Below are positions 1 to 11,690 of a stretch of DNA of 64,000 bases, one piece after another. Both the position numbers and the translations under genes were made by a program. How positions within the stretch are numbered: position 1 is the stretch's first letter; every line of letters starts with the position of its first letter. The stretch covers positions 61,056,545 through 61,120,544 of the forward strand of contig CM048844.1 of NCBI GenBank assembly GCA_026545765.1, read 5' to 3'. The stretch comes from Plantago major (Eukaryota > Streptophyta > Magnoliopsida > Lamiales > Plantaginaceae). The notes under the pieces are model-generated. The model saw only the letters and a program-made list of their open reading frames with translations, had not been told where the DNA came from and searched no databases.

Positions 1-1415
1 GACTAGGACGCCGCTTAGTGATGTGTCGGAGACTGCAAGGTAAATGAGCAGAGTCTCTCCAACCTTGGGCTTCGATAGTACTGGAAATGTGGTAAGGTAA
101 TGCTTGATTTGTTGCAAGGCATCCTCACACTCGTCTGTCCACTGGAAATCTTTGCTCTTCCGTAGAGTGTCAAAGAATGGACGACACTTCTCGGATGATT
201 TGGGTATGAACCTACAGAGGGCTGCTAGCCTTCTAGTCAGTTTCTGCACATCTTTAACACACTTGGGGGAAGGGATGTTAGCAATAGAATGAATTTGATC
301 AGGGTTAGCCTCAATACCTCTTTGTGTGACTAAGTATCCAAGGAATTTCCCAGAGGAAACTCCAAAGGAGCACTTGGCTGGATTCAACTTCATGTTGTAC
401 CTGCGGAGAACTAAGAAGGCTTGGCTATGGTCTAGGTGTTGGTCGGCGACCAGTGACTTGACTAGCATGTCGTCAATGTACACCTCCATGGTGTCCCCCA
501 GCATGCTAGCGAACATGCGGTTGACTAGGCGCTGGTAAGTGGCTCCTGCATTCGTGAGTCCAAAGGGCATGACCTTGTAACAGAAGGTCCCCCTCTCTGT
601 GACGAAGGCTGTCTTCTCTTGATCTTCAGGGTGAATCAATATCTGGTTATAACCTGAGAAGGCATCCATGAAGCTTAGAAGCTCATGTCCTGCTGTAGCA
701 TCCACTAGCATGTTTATGTGTGGAAGTGGAAAAGAATCCTTTGGGCATGCTTTGTTGAGGTCAGTGAAGTCTATGCACACTCGCCACTTGCCATTTTTCT
801 TCTTTACTACCACAACGTTGGCTAACCAGTCTGGGTAATGTACTTTGCGGACTGATCCGATATCAAGCAACTTTTGGACTTCTTCATTGATAACCTTGTT
901 CCGCTCTGGAGCGAACTTCCTCCGTTTCTGTCTGACTGGTGGGTAATCTGGATCAACCTCAAGTCTGTGGGTGATAACCTCTGGGTTGACTCCTGTCATG
1001 TCTGCATGGGACCAAGCAAAGCAGTCATGGTGAACTTTGAGAAATGTGACCAACTGCTCTCTTAGCTCCGGCCTCAACCTTGCCCCAATCTGAACTTTGT
1101 GATCTGGATAATCTGGGTGAATCTGAACTTCATCGAGCTCTTCCATCCCTGGTTGGTCTGGGTCAACTGGGGGGTTGAGTTGTTGTAATTGCTATAACTC
1201 TGCTGCCTTGGGTTTGAAGGCTTCCATGTAACATGCCCTCGCATCCCACTGTTGCCCAAAAATCTCCTTCACCCCCTACTTGGTAGGGAAGCGAATCACC
1301 TGGTGGTAGGTTGACGGTACTACTTTAATCTCGTGAATCCATGGCCTACCAAGGATGGAATTATAGCTTGATGGACTGTCTACAATCAGGAACTTCGTCG
1401 GTAGGTTGACGCCTT
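1..1415 (-). pseudogene. Gypsy pol remnant: reverse transcriptase
   Basis: Minus-strand translation gives the Ty3/Gypsy reverse transcriptase: KKKNGKWRVC and FTDLNKACPKDSFPLPHI (fingers), then FMDAFSGYNQI, then YKVMPFGLTNAGATYQRLVN, then the catalytic YIDDM block near 470-485, followed by the connection region (NPAKCSFGV, KFLGYLV). RT copies element RNA into DNA inside virus-like particles. This is part of the gag-pol polyprotein whose upstream portions lie to the right. Fossil, broken; RNase H and integrase would lie beyond the left edge. Confidence 0.88.
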
Positions 1416-3410
1416 CTACATAGACAGGAAGGGTAACACTCCCAACCATGTACTTCCTTTCTCCACTGAAGCCATATAGAGTTGTCGGCTGACTAAGGAT
1501 GGTAGCTCATCTATGCCCATTTCTGTCAGAGCATCTAGGAAAATGATGTTAGCAGAGCTCCCATTGTCAATGAGAACTCTCTTCGTAAGACAGTTTGCAA
1601 TAAGAATTGAAATAACTAAAGCATCGTCATGAGGACTGATTAGTTGCTTAGACGAAGAGGTGTCTGATGCTCTGCGAGCATTAAGCTCAGGCCTTACCGT
1701 TTGCCTACTGTGGCGCTTTGCCGCAGAGTATGAGACACCACTGATCTCTGATCCCCCAGAGATTACGTTGATTACCTTGTTGGTTTGAGGGGGCTCAGGC
1801 AGATCAGTGCCCTGCCGACTGGCGAGGGTCTTTTTACCTTTGTCAGAGAGGTACTCCGTCAAGTGCCCTCTCTTCAAGAGCTCGGCTACCTCCAATCGCA
1901 GGGAGATGCACTCTGCAGTTGTATGGCCATGGTCTCCATGAAACTCACACCACTTGTTGGAGTTTCTTTGATCTGGAGGTGTTCTGAGTTTTCCTGGCCG
2001 TCTAACTTTGTCACCCATGCTTTTCATGACTGTTACACACTCCTCTGGTTCAATGTTGAGCGAGTAGCTCGGAGGTGGTGCTCGGGTTTCTGTCCTCCTT
2101 TGTTGGATTGGAGGGCGAGGTGGATTCACAACAGGTCCATGTCTTCTCTCAGTTAGGTATGGCCTAGCACGATAGTCTAGAACCCTTCGTTCAAATCGTC
2201 TGTCAGGCTTGGGCTCCTTGCGAACACTTTGGCTTGACATGTAAGGTCTGTTGGCATCATCCTCCTCCCATTTGATCTGAGCCCATGCTTTGGCGAGCAC
2301 GTCTTCCATTGTCTGACAGGGGTACATTGTCAGCTCCTTGTACAACCCCGAGTTGGGTGGCAACCCTTTGCGGAAGGCATTGACAGCAGTGTCTTTGTTG
2401 CAGTTGGGGATTGACACATTCTCCTTGTTGAATCTTGCGACGTACTCCCTGAGAGATTCGTTAGGTCTTTGCCGGACGCTATACAAGTCGTCCGACAGTT
2501 TCAAAAGCTTGCGACTGCTTGCGAATTGTTCCACAAATTAGTCGACTAACTAGGCAAAAGAGGAAATGAAATTGTTGGGTAAGTTGGTATACCATTGTAA
2601 GGCTGGTCCGATCAGACTGGAACCAAACCCTTTGCACATGCAAGCCTCACGGAGATCCCTAGGGATGGTTATGGTGAACATCCTCTGCTTGTACTGTGAG
2701 ACATGGTCGTCTGGGTCTGGCATTCCATCATAAAGCTTCATGCTTGGAAAGGTGAACTTGGTTGGCATCTCCACCAATGCTATAGCGTCGGCGAAGGGAG
2801 AGTCAGCAAAGCTATTGGGCAAGCTCTTCTTGATCGGCACCGGCACTCCAGGGATCCTTTGGATCATCTCCTCCAAGCTTACCAATTTGGAAGCTAGTTC
2901 ATCATTGTTGTTTCCATGACCTGTAGAGAGGGTTAGCAAGTTATCTACCTGACTTACGCATTGGTTGCGTTGCTGTGCTGACTCGTCGTTCACCCTTGGG
3001 TTAACACCCTCAAACGAGACCCTCCTGCTAGTAGTGCCTGGAGTGATCTCAAGGGCTGTTCTTTATGGGGTGCTCACCACCTGAGAGACTGGAGTTATGG
3101 GAATCACCCCTTCCGTCTCCTCAAAGGTTAGCTGACGAGCCTCAATGGTGTTGCGTGGTGGGTTCTCCACTCCAGTGACATGAGTCAGTCGTCAAGATGA
3201 AGCCGTATCCGGTGCTGGAGTTTCCTGGTGGACAAAGGATTCCACTTTCTCCTTCAAAGCAGAGTTCTCCTGACGGACGGCACGGTTCTCATCCTCAAGG
3301 AGCTTGATCTTCTGGGCGTTCTCTTGCATCTGGGCCGCCAAGGTTCTGATCTGACTGACGACGTCCACCTCCTCTACCCCTTCCAGAACGTATTCGTCTG
3401 AGTGCGTCAT
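1416..3410 (-). pseudogene. Gypsy gag and protease remnant
   Basis: The 3410 end encodes a coiled-coil-like acidic N-terminus (AAQMQENAQKIKLLEDENR). Next comes a retrotransposon gag domain (KLYDGMPDPDDHVSQYKQ, GPALQWYTNLP, NESLREYVARFN; PF03732-like), then a CEFHGDHGHTTAEC knuckle-like motif near 1900-1950, then a retropepsin-type active site VLIDNGSSANIIF near 1540-1590. Gag forms the particle and the protease processes the polyprotein. The order matches Gypsy elements. Fossil with a few breaks. Confidence 0.88.
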
Positions 3411-3489
3411 GATGATTGCTTAGCGTATTGCAGTTGTTGCTACTGGATTACCTTCTTTGATAGCCGGGGCCACACAGTGGGCACCAAAT
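3411..3489 (-). other. Gypsy leader with primer-binding region
   Basis: Immediately inside the LTR end, the minus strand reads TTTGGTGCCCACTGTG then GTGGCCCCGGC. This is the usual form of the plant Gypsy primer-binding region directly following an LTR that ends in GTCTACA. The tRNA partner was not determined. The first gag segment starts about 80 bases further in. Confidence 0.7.
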
Positions 3490-4475
3490 TGTAGACGCTC
3501 AGGAATCTACAATCAAATTAGGGTTAGAAATTGGGGGCACCGACAACCTGCAAGGCAGCAATAGCAAACAGAGACGTGATGTTCCGAGGTGACACCGGTG
3601 TGGTGCCGACCGAAGGGACTCCGGCGCTCAAGTTAGATGACTGATTGACAGTATAATCAATGAAAGAGATAGAGAGAGGGAGGTGATGACAAGCGTCGAC
3701 TTATCTTGCTGGTTGAGTCGGTTCGGCAGAGTACGGACGAGTACCGGCGAGAGGCTAGCTGACCTTGTAGGAGGGAGCTAACTAGTTGTTGTCGGACAGT
3801 GATGGGTGATGGTGGATGATGATGGACGATGGTGGATGACGGTGGTTGGTGATGGACGATGGATGACGGTGGACGATGGTGGATGATGGTGGATGACGGT
3901 GGATGGTTCAGAGTGTTAATCAGAGAGATCAAGAGATGGAGGCGTGAGAGATAGATTGCTAGGGTTTGTTGCAGTCAGAATGCCATCCCTTCCACATCTC
4001 CCCACTCTTCTCTATATAGTTCACCCATCGTTGGAGTCTATCCGCAAATCTCAGGTGAAGTCGTTGGACCTTGCTAAGTGGGTTGGACTATGTCTTGCGT
4101 AGTTGGAGGAGTCATGTCAATTCGGTTGCTTACTGACTGACTGAGTCGGTCAAGCAACGCAAGTTTGTTAGTCTGTTAACCAAGTGCTGACTGACATAGT
4201 CAGTCATGCAAGGTGAGCTAGCTAGCTTGTCAACCACTTGGGTGACTGTCAAGGTCAGGCGGGCTAGGAGAGCTGGCTAGCTTGTCAACCAGCTGGAAGG
4301 TTGGCGAGGTCGAGTGAGTCAGGTAGCATGTGGACTGTTGGATGGAAGACTCAGCTAGATGGGTTCGCTAACTGGCCTTTGGAGTCCATCTCGCGTATGA
4401 AGCCAAGATGGACTCATTAGTGGACCATGGATTGGGCCGTAGCCTTGATGGGCTGGTTTGTCAGTCTAGTTGACA
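3490..4475 (-). repeat. Gypsy 5' LTR (minus orientation)
   Basis: The inner boundary is clear: plus-strand TGTAGACGC at 3490, next to the primer-binding region. The outer boundary is inferred from a TG start on the minus strand (plus-strand GTTGACA ending at 4475), giving about 986 bp. A minus-strand TATA-like ACTATATAGAG lies near 4011-4022, as expected for an LTR promoter. The LTR also holds a short GGTGGATGAC-type minisatellite and an imperfect repeat of GCTAGCTTGTCAACCA near 4222 and 4275. With no partner LTR in view, the outer end is uncertain by tens of bases. Confidence 0.65.
3801..3906. repeat. GGTGGATGAC/T minisatellite inside the Gypsy LTR
   Basis: About ten imperfect copies of a 9-12 base unit of the type GATGGTGGATGA / GACGGTGGACGA occur in tandem. 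The tract lies between the TATA-like box and the inner LTR end, so it would be transcribed as part of the element leader. The open reading frame across it (rich in HHPPSS) is a by-product of the repeat. Confidence 0.8.
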
Positions 4476-7353
4476 AAGAGCGAATTTTGTTCAATACAAT
4501 GTACATCATATTTTGGGTAGTGATATCGAGCATGTCCAACTTCACAGTGTCATGAGCCTGTAAGTTTTATGAATACATTAATATCATGTATTCTTATCTT
4601 TTCTACAAATGGACTGAATCACATATGAACCTTTCACGGCTCAGTCTATGACCCGACTTCATTTGTACTGGCTTAACATACACCCATATCAATTGTATTC
4701 ATTCAGAATCGTTAAATTGTTTGTATAAATAATATTTTCAGTTGTACTTAGTTATGAATGTTGATCTCACCATACAAATTGTACAGTGGTAATTTTTATA
4801 AATTTTATTACACATAGAAATTATAATGCCATATACACAACTTTTAAATTAATGTATAATAATCACAATCTTAAAAATATCAAATGAAAATTTAAATATA
4901 TTTATTTATCTTCCATTCCACACCCAAAACTAACTCACGTTGACGTTCCATTCCAAACATATAAAATCTTCTTTCCCAATATTTGTTAAATCTCCCCATT
5001 TTATTAATTCAGTGCACCGACCTTCGCCGGAAATGAGAGTCCGTCTTTGCTCGAGAAAAGACTAAAGAATAGTCCCTTTGATTAGTGCAAAGCTGGACTG
5101 GTTAGAATAAAGTTTGTGGCCGGAATTGATCTAAAGTAGAATGAAATTGGGGACATTAATTAATTAGGAAAATGAATTGGGGAAAAGATTTTCGTTTTGG
5201 TAGAATGAAATGGAATCGTAAGTTCGTGTGCAGTTGAAATATTTGAAAATTTAGTTTATAATAAATTCATTTAAATTTCATCGATACAATCCGTTCATAC
5301 AATAAAATTTACAAAAATGTCATTATATAATTTCCTAATGAGATGAATAGTTAAGGATTAATTACAAGCTGAAATAATATTTGTACAAAGGATTTAACGG
5401 TTATTGATGAATACAAGTGAGGTGCCTGTATATTAAGCCGTCCAAATGGAATAGGACCTTAGAAGCATTCATCTTTCACGCAGTTCGAAATCTTTTTTGA
5501 AGAAATACCATTGTTTTTATGCAAGAATGTGTTGCGCAATCTCAAGCCTATCAATTTACATTTTGCTAACTAGGCCCATGATGAGAGAAGCTGGACATAT
5601 GATACGATCAATCCATAATTTAGATGGTGATCTCAAAGGTCTAACATCACACTCAAGTTGTCATTTATGTGAAATGTCATTTAGTATAGAACCTTATTAT
5701 ATTATCTCATGCTTATAATGATATTCTAAACAAATATCAAGACCATGGAGGGTCTTCTTACACCATAGCTATTGAAGGATGTAGTGAAATGGAAAGCACT
5801 TGCTTTTGTTCGAATCAATCTGATGCTGCTCTAGGTCTGCATGGGAAACTTTCCGCGTTTAAGTGTTGCTACATTAACTTATGATGCATATAGGTGGAAT
5901 TTTTTATTGAGAGGTAGTCGGCTTTCTCTTTGATAAGAATTCATTGGAGCTCGGAAATATAAGAAGATCTAATTGGAAAGGTATTGTGATGTACTCACCA
6001 AAACTCTTTTACAATGTTAAATCTCATTCTCACGTGTTAGAATAAGTATCATGGAAGTAGGGAGTTTGTTTTATCTTTTATGAATTGGGGTTTGGAAATA
6101 TAATAGCTCATTTCTTGCCAAGAACTATGAAGGCTCTATTGTTTTTATTGAATTTAAGTTTGAGTTCTGTAACAAAATGATTTAAATATTTATGTTAAAG
6201 TTTGTTTGAACAGAAAAAATTGATTGAAAAATTGTTGGTTCTTTGCCAGTTAGAAAGAGATTTTGTTTAAAAACATAAATAGCCAAGATTACAAGTCCAA
6301 TATATACAAATATATTTTAGGTCATTAAATTGCATGATCATTAAAAATTTTCAGATTAAGACAAATATATTTTACATTAAAAAATTTAGGTCACAAAAAG
6401 AAAACTAAGAATGAGTATGAGTCTCCAGGAGACTAAAATGTACGAATTACATTGTTGCTATGAATACATATAAAAAATAATTTGTTAAATTACTATATAT
6501 GTTTTATACAAAACACAATGTTCACATATAAAATAGTTAATAATATAAAATAATATTCAATAACACAATATAAAATGTTGATTCGCAAAATATTATTAAT
6601 ATTGTTTAAAACATTATAACATTACACTCATGCATATTAAAAATTAACATCGGCCGTCTTTTGGTTTGTGTCCATCATTTATAAAGGTCACGTTGAAGAT
6701 TTTGTGAAGAACAAAAGTAAAATGACTATAAATTGTCAAAGACATGTAATCAAACTGAAAAAAAAAAAAAATCTAACGGGACCATTTTTTATAGAGGGGC
6801 TAACAAGAAATGACAAACATTATGATTATAGCTAAAAACATTAGGTGGTTTTACTAAAAACGACGATGTTATACATATACATAAAAAAAAAAAAAAAAAA
6901 AAAAAGTGATTTTCTTAAATACAAAACAATATTCAATCACAATACATAAAATGTTCATATAAAGCATGTTGAGGATAAAAAACAAGCCCCCCCCCCTCCC
7001 AATGTCCACTTTACCAAAACAACCCCGTTATTTTGGCTCAATCGCCGTTCACTTCATATTTTCATTCCCCCAATTAACTCCCCTTTACCAAAACAACCCC
7101 GTTTTTTTTATAAAGGAACCCTCATAGTTTCCAAATTGATATGAGTGTTGGATGCCATAATATTTGTATTGTATAAATATTATAATAATCGTATAAGATT
7201 TTGTAGTAATTTAACTATTATAAGTGTATAATATATAGTCTAAGAAATAAAGTTTATATTAACAAGTAGGAATGATCTAAGTGTTTAAGATATTGTGACT
7301 TTTAAGACTCGCAGATCAGTGGTGGACAAAAAATAGTAATTAATATTCCTATT
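4476..7353. other. AT-rich interval without a recognised gene
   Basis: No protein family is recognisable on either strand. A 73-codon open frame at 5497-5718 shows no known motif. There are poly-A runs near 6760 and 6885, a short C run near 6988, and a direct repeat of CTTTACCAAAACAACCCCGT (7008 and 7083). A stretch near 6840-6890 (TACTAAAAACG then TTATACATATACATAAAAAA) resembles 39790-39830, so part of this interval probably belongs to a dispersed repeat. Confidence 0.6.
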
Positions 7354-7416
7354 TCTATATATACTAAAGTTGATTGTTTATTTGAAAGACCACACTTGGC
7401 ACAGAAGTAAAAGTCA

Positions 7417-7692
7417 TACTCCCTATGTCCCATGTCAATTGTCCACTTTACTTTTTTATACACAAAATAAGGAGATTAATATTGTAACACTATATAGTAC
7501 ATGTGGAGTGTACTTTCTAACTTTATAAGTTGTTAGTTTGATTGTTTACGTTACTTTTTAACTTTATTGGATATAGTGAAGAATTTAAAATTGTATAATT
7601 TTTCTTTAAACGACAAAAAAGTGAAAATGGACAACTCTAACGAGACGTCCAGAAGGACAAAAGTGGATAACTGACGTGGGACGGAGGGAGTA
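7417..7692. mobile_element. Stowaway-type MITE inserted in a Helitron-like unit
   Basis: A 276-bp segment starts TACTCCCTATGTCCCATG and ends GTGGGACGGAGGGAGTA. The ends are inverted repeats of the CTCCCTCCGTCCC type with TA at each edge, the signature of mariner-derived Stowaway MITEs. The inverted match continues inward (TTGTCCACTTT against AAAAGTGGATAA). No coding capacity. It would have been mobilised by a Tc1/mariner transposase elsewhere in the genome. Confidence 0.85.
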
Positions 7693-8141
7693 TGTGGATT
7701 TCTATCTAATTTTCACTACATTATCCTTTACAAAAATAATCAAATAGAAAATAGTAAATTCTAAGTTTGAAAAATAAGCTGGAAGATTTTAGTATATATT
7801 CTCAAAGTAATGCACCTTATAACTTTCACTATTTATTTTTAGTATGTTTACTGTGTATATATTATTTATTATCATATAAATTTATCAACAAAACTCCAAA
7901 AATATTTTAAACATATATTTGGATTCACCTAAACAAAACAAATCCGTAGACACCAATCTTGAAAATTATTATTAATTAAATAAATCATTTCGTTCGTTAG
8001 AATTAAGAGTTAATTTTCACATTTATGAAAATTTAAAATAATGGAATTTTAAAAATAGAGCATTTTTAAATATTTAATACTGCCTCAATCTATTTAAAAG
8101 GTTAATAATAATTCATATTTCCAATTATAAATTTTGATTAT

Positions 8142-8345
8142 ATAGTTGATCAGAGTCTGAATAGCGTTGGTATTAGTGTTATTGCTAGGGATCAAGGGGG
8201 CAATGTTATTGTTTGGATTCAAATATTTATGTATTGTGGTTGTTGAAACTTCGGAAGGTTTGGCAACCAAATTAGCAACTGAATTGGTTCGAGATTTTGA
8301 GTGGCAACACGCATAGGGATTGTTCTTTGGTGATTAAGTGATTGT
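8142..8345 (+). pseudogene. Degenerate RNase H-like (RVT_3 type) fragment
   Basis: Translation in pieces gives IARDQGGNV..., then a region matching LATKLATEL.RDFEWQHA, then DCSLVIK-like residues. This is the pattern of the plant RNase H-like domain found at the C-terminus of LINE ORF2 and in dispersed domain copies. Stops and frame changes are present and no start is visible. The same stretch recurs near 32490 and 43246 next to the same spacer sequence. Function is lost; it is a sequence relic. Confidence 0.55.
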
Positions 8346-9293
8346 TTGGCATGACTTAAATGAATCGGGTTTCAACTGTGAATAGTAACTGAATTTTAAT
8401 TAGGTTGTGATTTTTTTTGGTGATAGAGTAAAAATTTTATAGTAGATTTTATAGTGTTGTTATACATGGTGTGCAAGATTTTTAAGATTATTTGATTGGT
8501 TTTGGAGATTTGAGAGAGAGAAGAAAGCCCAAAGAGATCAAGTCTGATTTTAATCTTGGAGATAGCCGATTATAATGTTTTAATGTAGATTTGGGTTAAA
8601 ACCTTTACTCAAACTCAAAAATGGTAAAGACCACATTTTAATTGGCTCTTAGTCATTACCCAAATTGGGTTAAAACCTTTACTCAAACTCTTAGTCATTT
8701 GACCATTTGATTTTCTCGAATAAATTATTATCGAAATGTTTGGCACGAAATTTTAATCGAGTGAATTTAATTGATGTAAAATTGATGAATAATAACTATT
8801 ATAATTTAATTGTGAAAATTTGTGCTTGGTATAGTGTTCAAATTTTATAGGTTTTTTAGAATTGTGTTTGGAAGAGTGAAGTGACGTGTGTAAAATGTTT
8901 TAAGATTATTTGATTAGTTTTAATTTTATTTGATTGGTTTAAGGTTGTGATAATAAATGAAAAAGTAAAGTGAGAGAAAATTGTAGGTAGATATAGAAAT
9001 TTTAAATGAGTTGTAAATAGTAGGTGAACTAAAATGGGTACTGCTTCAGCACGATTAAAATGACGATCCAAACTCAATCAAAATTTAGTATTAATTCTAT
9101 CTCAAACAGTCTATATATCCTCACCTTTCTATTTATTACTATTAAAAGTAAAACTAATAAATTTGAAATGATTCAACGGGAATCATTCGTGTAGTATGGA
9201 ATAATTATTGAGATTAAGAAGTCTATTTGAGATAATTTCGTAAATATGAAAAAAGGAAGAAAAAAAGTAAAGGTAGGAAAAAACTAAATAATA
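8346..9293. other. AT-rich interval without a recognised gene
   Basis: No gene is recognised. It contains a 26-bp direct repeat (8591-8616 and 8665-8690). Two stretches share ATTTTTAAGATTATTTGATTGG-type wording (8478-8500 and about 8905-8940), which suggests a MITE-like or duplicated repeat, but I could not define termini. A 73-codon minus frame at 8856-9077 has no recognisable motif. Confidence 0.5.
8591..8690. repeat. 26-bp direct repeat pair
   Basis: TTGGGTTAAAACCTTTACTC (plus AAACTC) occurs identically at 8591-8616 and 8665-8690, 74 bases apart start to start. This is probably a local duplication. Confidence 0.85.
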
Positions 9294-9513
9294 TACTCCT
9301 TCCGTCCTAATTTCAACTTCCCACAGGCCCAGACACAAGTTTTAAGAGAAGAGTGAATAAAGTATGAAAGACTGTGATAAAGTAGAAAAGAGATTGAATA
9401 AAGTAGAGATCGTGAATAAAGTATGAGAAAGATTTTCCATTTAATAGATGAGAAGTTGAATTGCGACGTCTCAAAATGGAAAGCGAGAAGTTGAAATCGG
9501 GACAGAGGAAGTA
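9294..9513. mobile_element. Stowaway-type MITE, family shared with 40040-40281
   Basis: A 220-bp segment starts TACTCCTTCCGTCCTAATTT and ends GGGACAGAGGAAGTA. The ends are imperfect inverted repeats bounded by TA. The internal wording (CCCA.AGGCCC.GACACAA, AGTGAATAAAGTA) matches the MITE at 40040-40281, so the two are one family. Reverse frames across it have no coding meaning. Confidence 0.85.
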
Positions 9514-10366
9514 CTTATTTAAGTCATAGTTATCATGATAATAAATTTCAGTGTATATCTTCAACAAAATTACTACATTGTGGTATAATAGATAGATGTT
9601 AATGGAGCGCATTATATACTCTAATGACAACTACTAAGCTGATGCAAACTTATAAAAATGAAATTCATACAACCTTATAATGTTTCAATATGAGCGAACG
9701 TTTAACAATGCGTTAGTTTGTATTCTATGGGTGAAGTTTGATTTAAGGGATTTTCACTTTTACACATATTCGTGTATAATCAAACCTTAGTCTGGAAACA
9801 ATCCTATACAATAAGATGCTAAATTGCACACCATATATGTTTACTGAACCATACATTTTATAGTTAAATTAGTAAACAATACATTTTTTTGTTGGGGAGG
9901 GGGGGATATGTTGAAATTATGTTTCTAAAATAATAAATTTTATTCTGGGGAACACATATCACCCCGGGGTTGCTGGAAACCTACCCTATGAATTGCGTTA
10001 TACAATTTGTATTTGATTTTGATTCAGTTTCGAGGGATAAGTTCTTTTAAATATGTATCGGTTACTAATTAACGGGCCGTGTACGAGTACAAGACCCATT
10101 ATAAAATGTATGTTATCAACCCACCTGGTCATGTACGGGCTCGGGTTGGATCCTACCCCTTTAAAGGAAATCAGTCATAGTAAGTCGTAGTATTTACATT
10201 TACTTATGGTTACCATAAAAAACTTAATGATTTAGTCTATGTTCTCTTCGTCTGAACAGAACAGAAACAGATCTGAACTAAACTGAATTGTAGTATAAAA
10301 AACAACTAAGCAGAACTAAACTGAACTGAAATCAATGAGTTTTCAGATGAAGAGAATAACCAAATC
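9514..10366. other. Interval without a recognised gene, ending in CTGAACT-rich sequence
   Basis: No gene is recognised. A segment near 9951-9972 (GAACACATATCACCCCGGGG) resembles GAGCACATACCACCCTAGGG near 43714, so part of this interval is a dispersed repeat. From about 10250 to 10366 the sequence is low-complexity, built on CTGAACTGAA-like words. This local redundancy is where the LINE landed. Confidence 0.55.
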
Positions 10367-10382
10367 TGAACTGAATGAATCT
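10367..10382. repeat. LINE target-site duplication, left copy
   Basis: TGAACTGAATGAATCT here is identical to 18215-18230 at the other end of the LINE. It lies directly against the poly-T run that represents the LINE poly(A) tail on this strand. A duplication of 16 bp is typical of target-primed reverse transcription. The host sequence around it is repetitive, so a base or two of the duplication could be coincidental. Confidence 0.85.
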
Positions 10383-11690
10383 TTTTTTTTTTTTTGGGAA
10401 ACGAGATACTCCAAGAAGAAAGTTATCGTTGTAATCTTGGCCACCCCGTTGTCTAGTATGTCAGGACATTTAAGAAGTCAAGCCAAGAGTGAGGGTTATC
10501 GATCCGGAGACCTAGGACCAAGACTACAAGGGGGAGATATTCCTCAACTATTTGCAGAAATGATGTCCCTTGTAGCAACCAAAACCTAACTACTCAAGGT
10601 GGGCTCGAGTTTAATGATCCATATAGGGCAAAAGAGAAAGCACTCATGGGGGTTTATAAGAACCCATGTACAAAAGGAGTTTTGCTAACTTGCTAGCACC
10701 TAACAAATACATTACAAAAGAGAAACTAACAAATCTTCTTAGATTCTTCTCCATAGCCTGCTGCAAACAAGTAGTGAAACTGGGTAGGCATTGGGAAAAC
10801 GCCAAGTGCTCCAGAGTACAAGGTACAAACCTAACAGGTCTAACAGTACTAGCTACATTACAGATGCAGAATGGTTCTTCCTTCAACAAAAAGGAAAAGA
10901 ACCCTAGCCAGTTTTCTATTACATCATTGAAGCCAAAATTACATATCCAAGACAGATTGTTTGTAGTTAACAGGTTAGCAATTAGTAAATTAGGAGTTAG
11001 AAGGACCTCCTCAAAAGAAGCAAAAACCTGCACAAACAGCACCCAACAAAGGTCATAATAGCACACAAATACAACTTGATTTCTCCAAAGGAGAAATAAA
11101 GCACATAGCATTTCAATGGGAGGGGATTTGAAACCTGTTGTAGTGACTAATACAAATCCCATTTATTCTGACTATATGCCCAACATTCTTTGTAAAAGAA
11201 ACCTAGATATTTGCAACCATACACCTCAAACAGACACAGAGGGATTAGAGGAATATTAAAGCTTGTTTCCAAAACAGTTACAGTCAAATCTAATCCCAAG
11301 GGCTGTATAAAACCATTAGTAATAGAAGAAACAAGGATTGTATACTGAACAATAACACTTCTACTCCAATACAGATCCTCACCACTAATCCAAAACCACC
11401 AGCAAAAAGGACATGAGGGCAAGACTTCCAAATCCTTAAACCAAGACATTGCAGAGAGGGGGGAGAAAAGGTGGATCAGATAAATTTCATCATTTCCAGA
11501 GGCTTTACAGTTCCAGAATTTACAGAGAAACTCTGGTTCTGCAAAGTAAAAGTTCAGAGCAAACCTAAAGTACCTTAGAAGACATAAGCAAAGGCATCTC
11601 CTGTCAGTGTAGGTGTTCCAAGGCATCCTGCCTTCTCCATCCAAGTGTATCACCACAATGGAGAGTTGCAGGGGAAGGCATGGATCTGCA
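10383..11690 (-). other. LINE 3' UTR and poly(A) tail
   Basis: This is the minus-strand sequence from the ORF2 stop (11693-11691) to the tail. It ends GAGTATCTCGTTTCCC followed by a run of about 14 A (plus-strand T run 10382-10395). No conserved protein is visible; the open frames of 100-180 codons on either strand have no motif and are not supported as genes. Confidence 0.75.

Larger units (their letters stand above)
1..4475 (-). mobile_element. Ty3/Gypsy LTR retrotransposon fossil (Tat-like), 5' part
   Basis: Reading the minus strand from the right, the order is LTR, primer-binding region, gag, aspartic protease and reverse transcriptase, and the element runs off the left window edge. This gag-protease-RT order and the RT sequence fit the plant Ty3/Gypsy group, and the RT wording resembles the Tat lineage. 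The coding region is broken in several places (about three to five by eye). The 3' LTR is outside the window, so neither target duplication nor LTR divergence can be assessed. The lineage is an inference from remembered family sequences. Confidence 0.9.
7354..8345 (+). mobile_element. Helitron-like non-autonomous unit carrying an RNase H fragment
   Basis: It starts with TCTATATATACTAAAG after an A or T, the form common at plant Helitron 5' ends. Like the units near 31743 and 41820, it contains a shared spacer (TTATCAACAAAACTCC, then GACACCAATCTTGAAAATTA followed by ATTAATTAAATAAAT, about 7850-7990) and a degenerate RNase H stretch (8142-8345). A Stowaway MITE sits close to the 5' end. No hairpin-CTAG 3' end was found, so the right boundary is only the end of the RNase H similarity. 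Calling it Helitron-derived is an inference. Confidence 0.45.

Noticed and set aside
104-1065. Plus-strand open frames of 62-70 codons
   Set aside because: They are antisense to the Gypsy reverse transcriptase region.
5497-5718. 73-codon open frame (MKKYHCFYARMCC)
   Set aside because: No motif, no splice or promoter context, in AT-rich DNA; compatible with chance.
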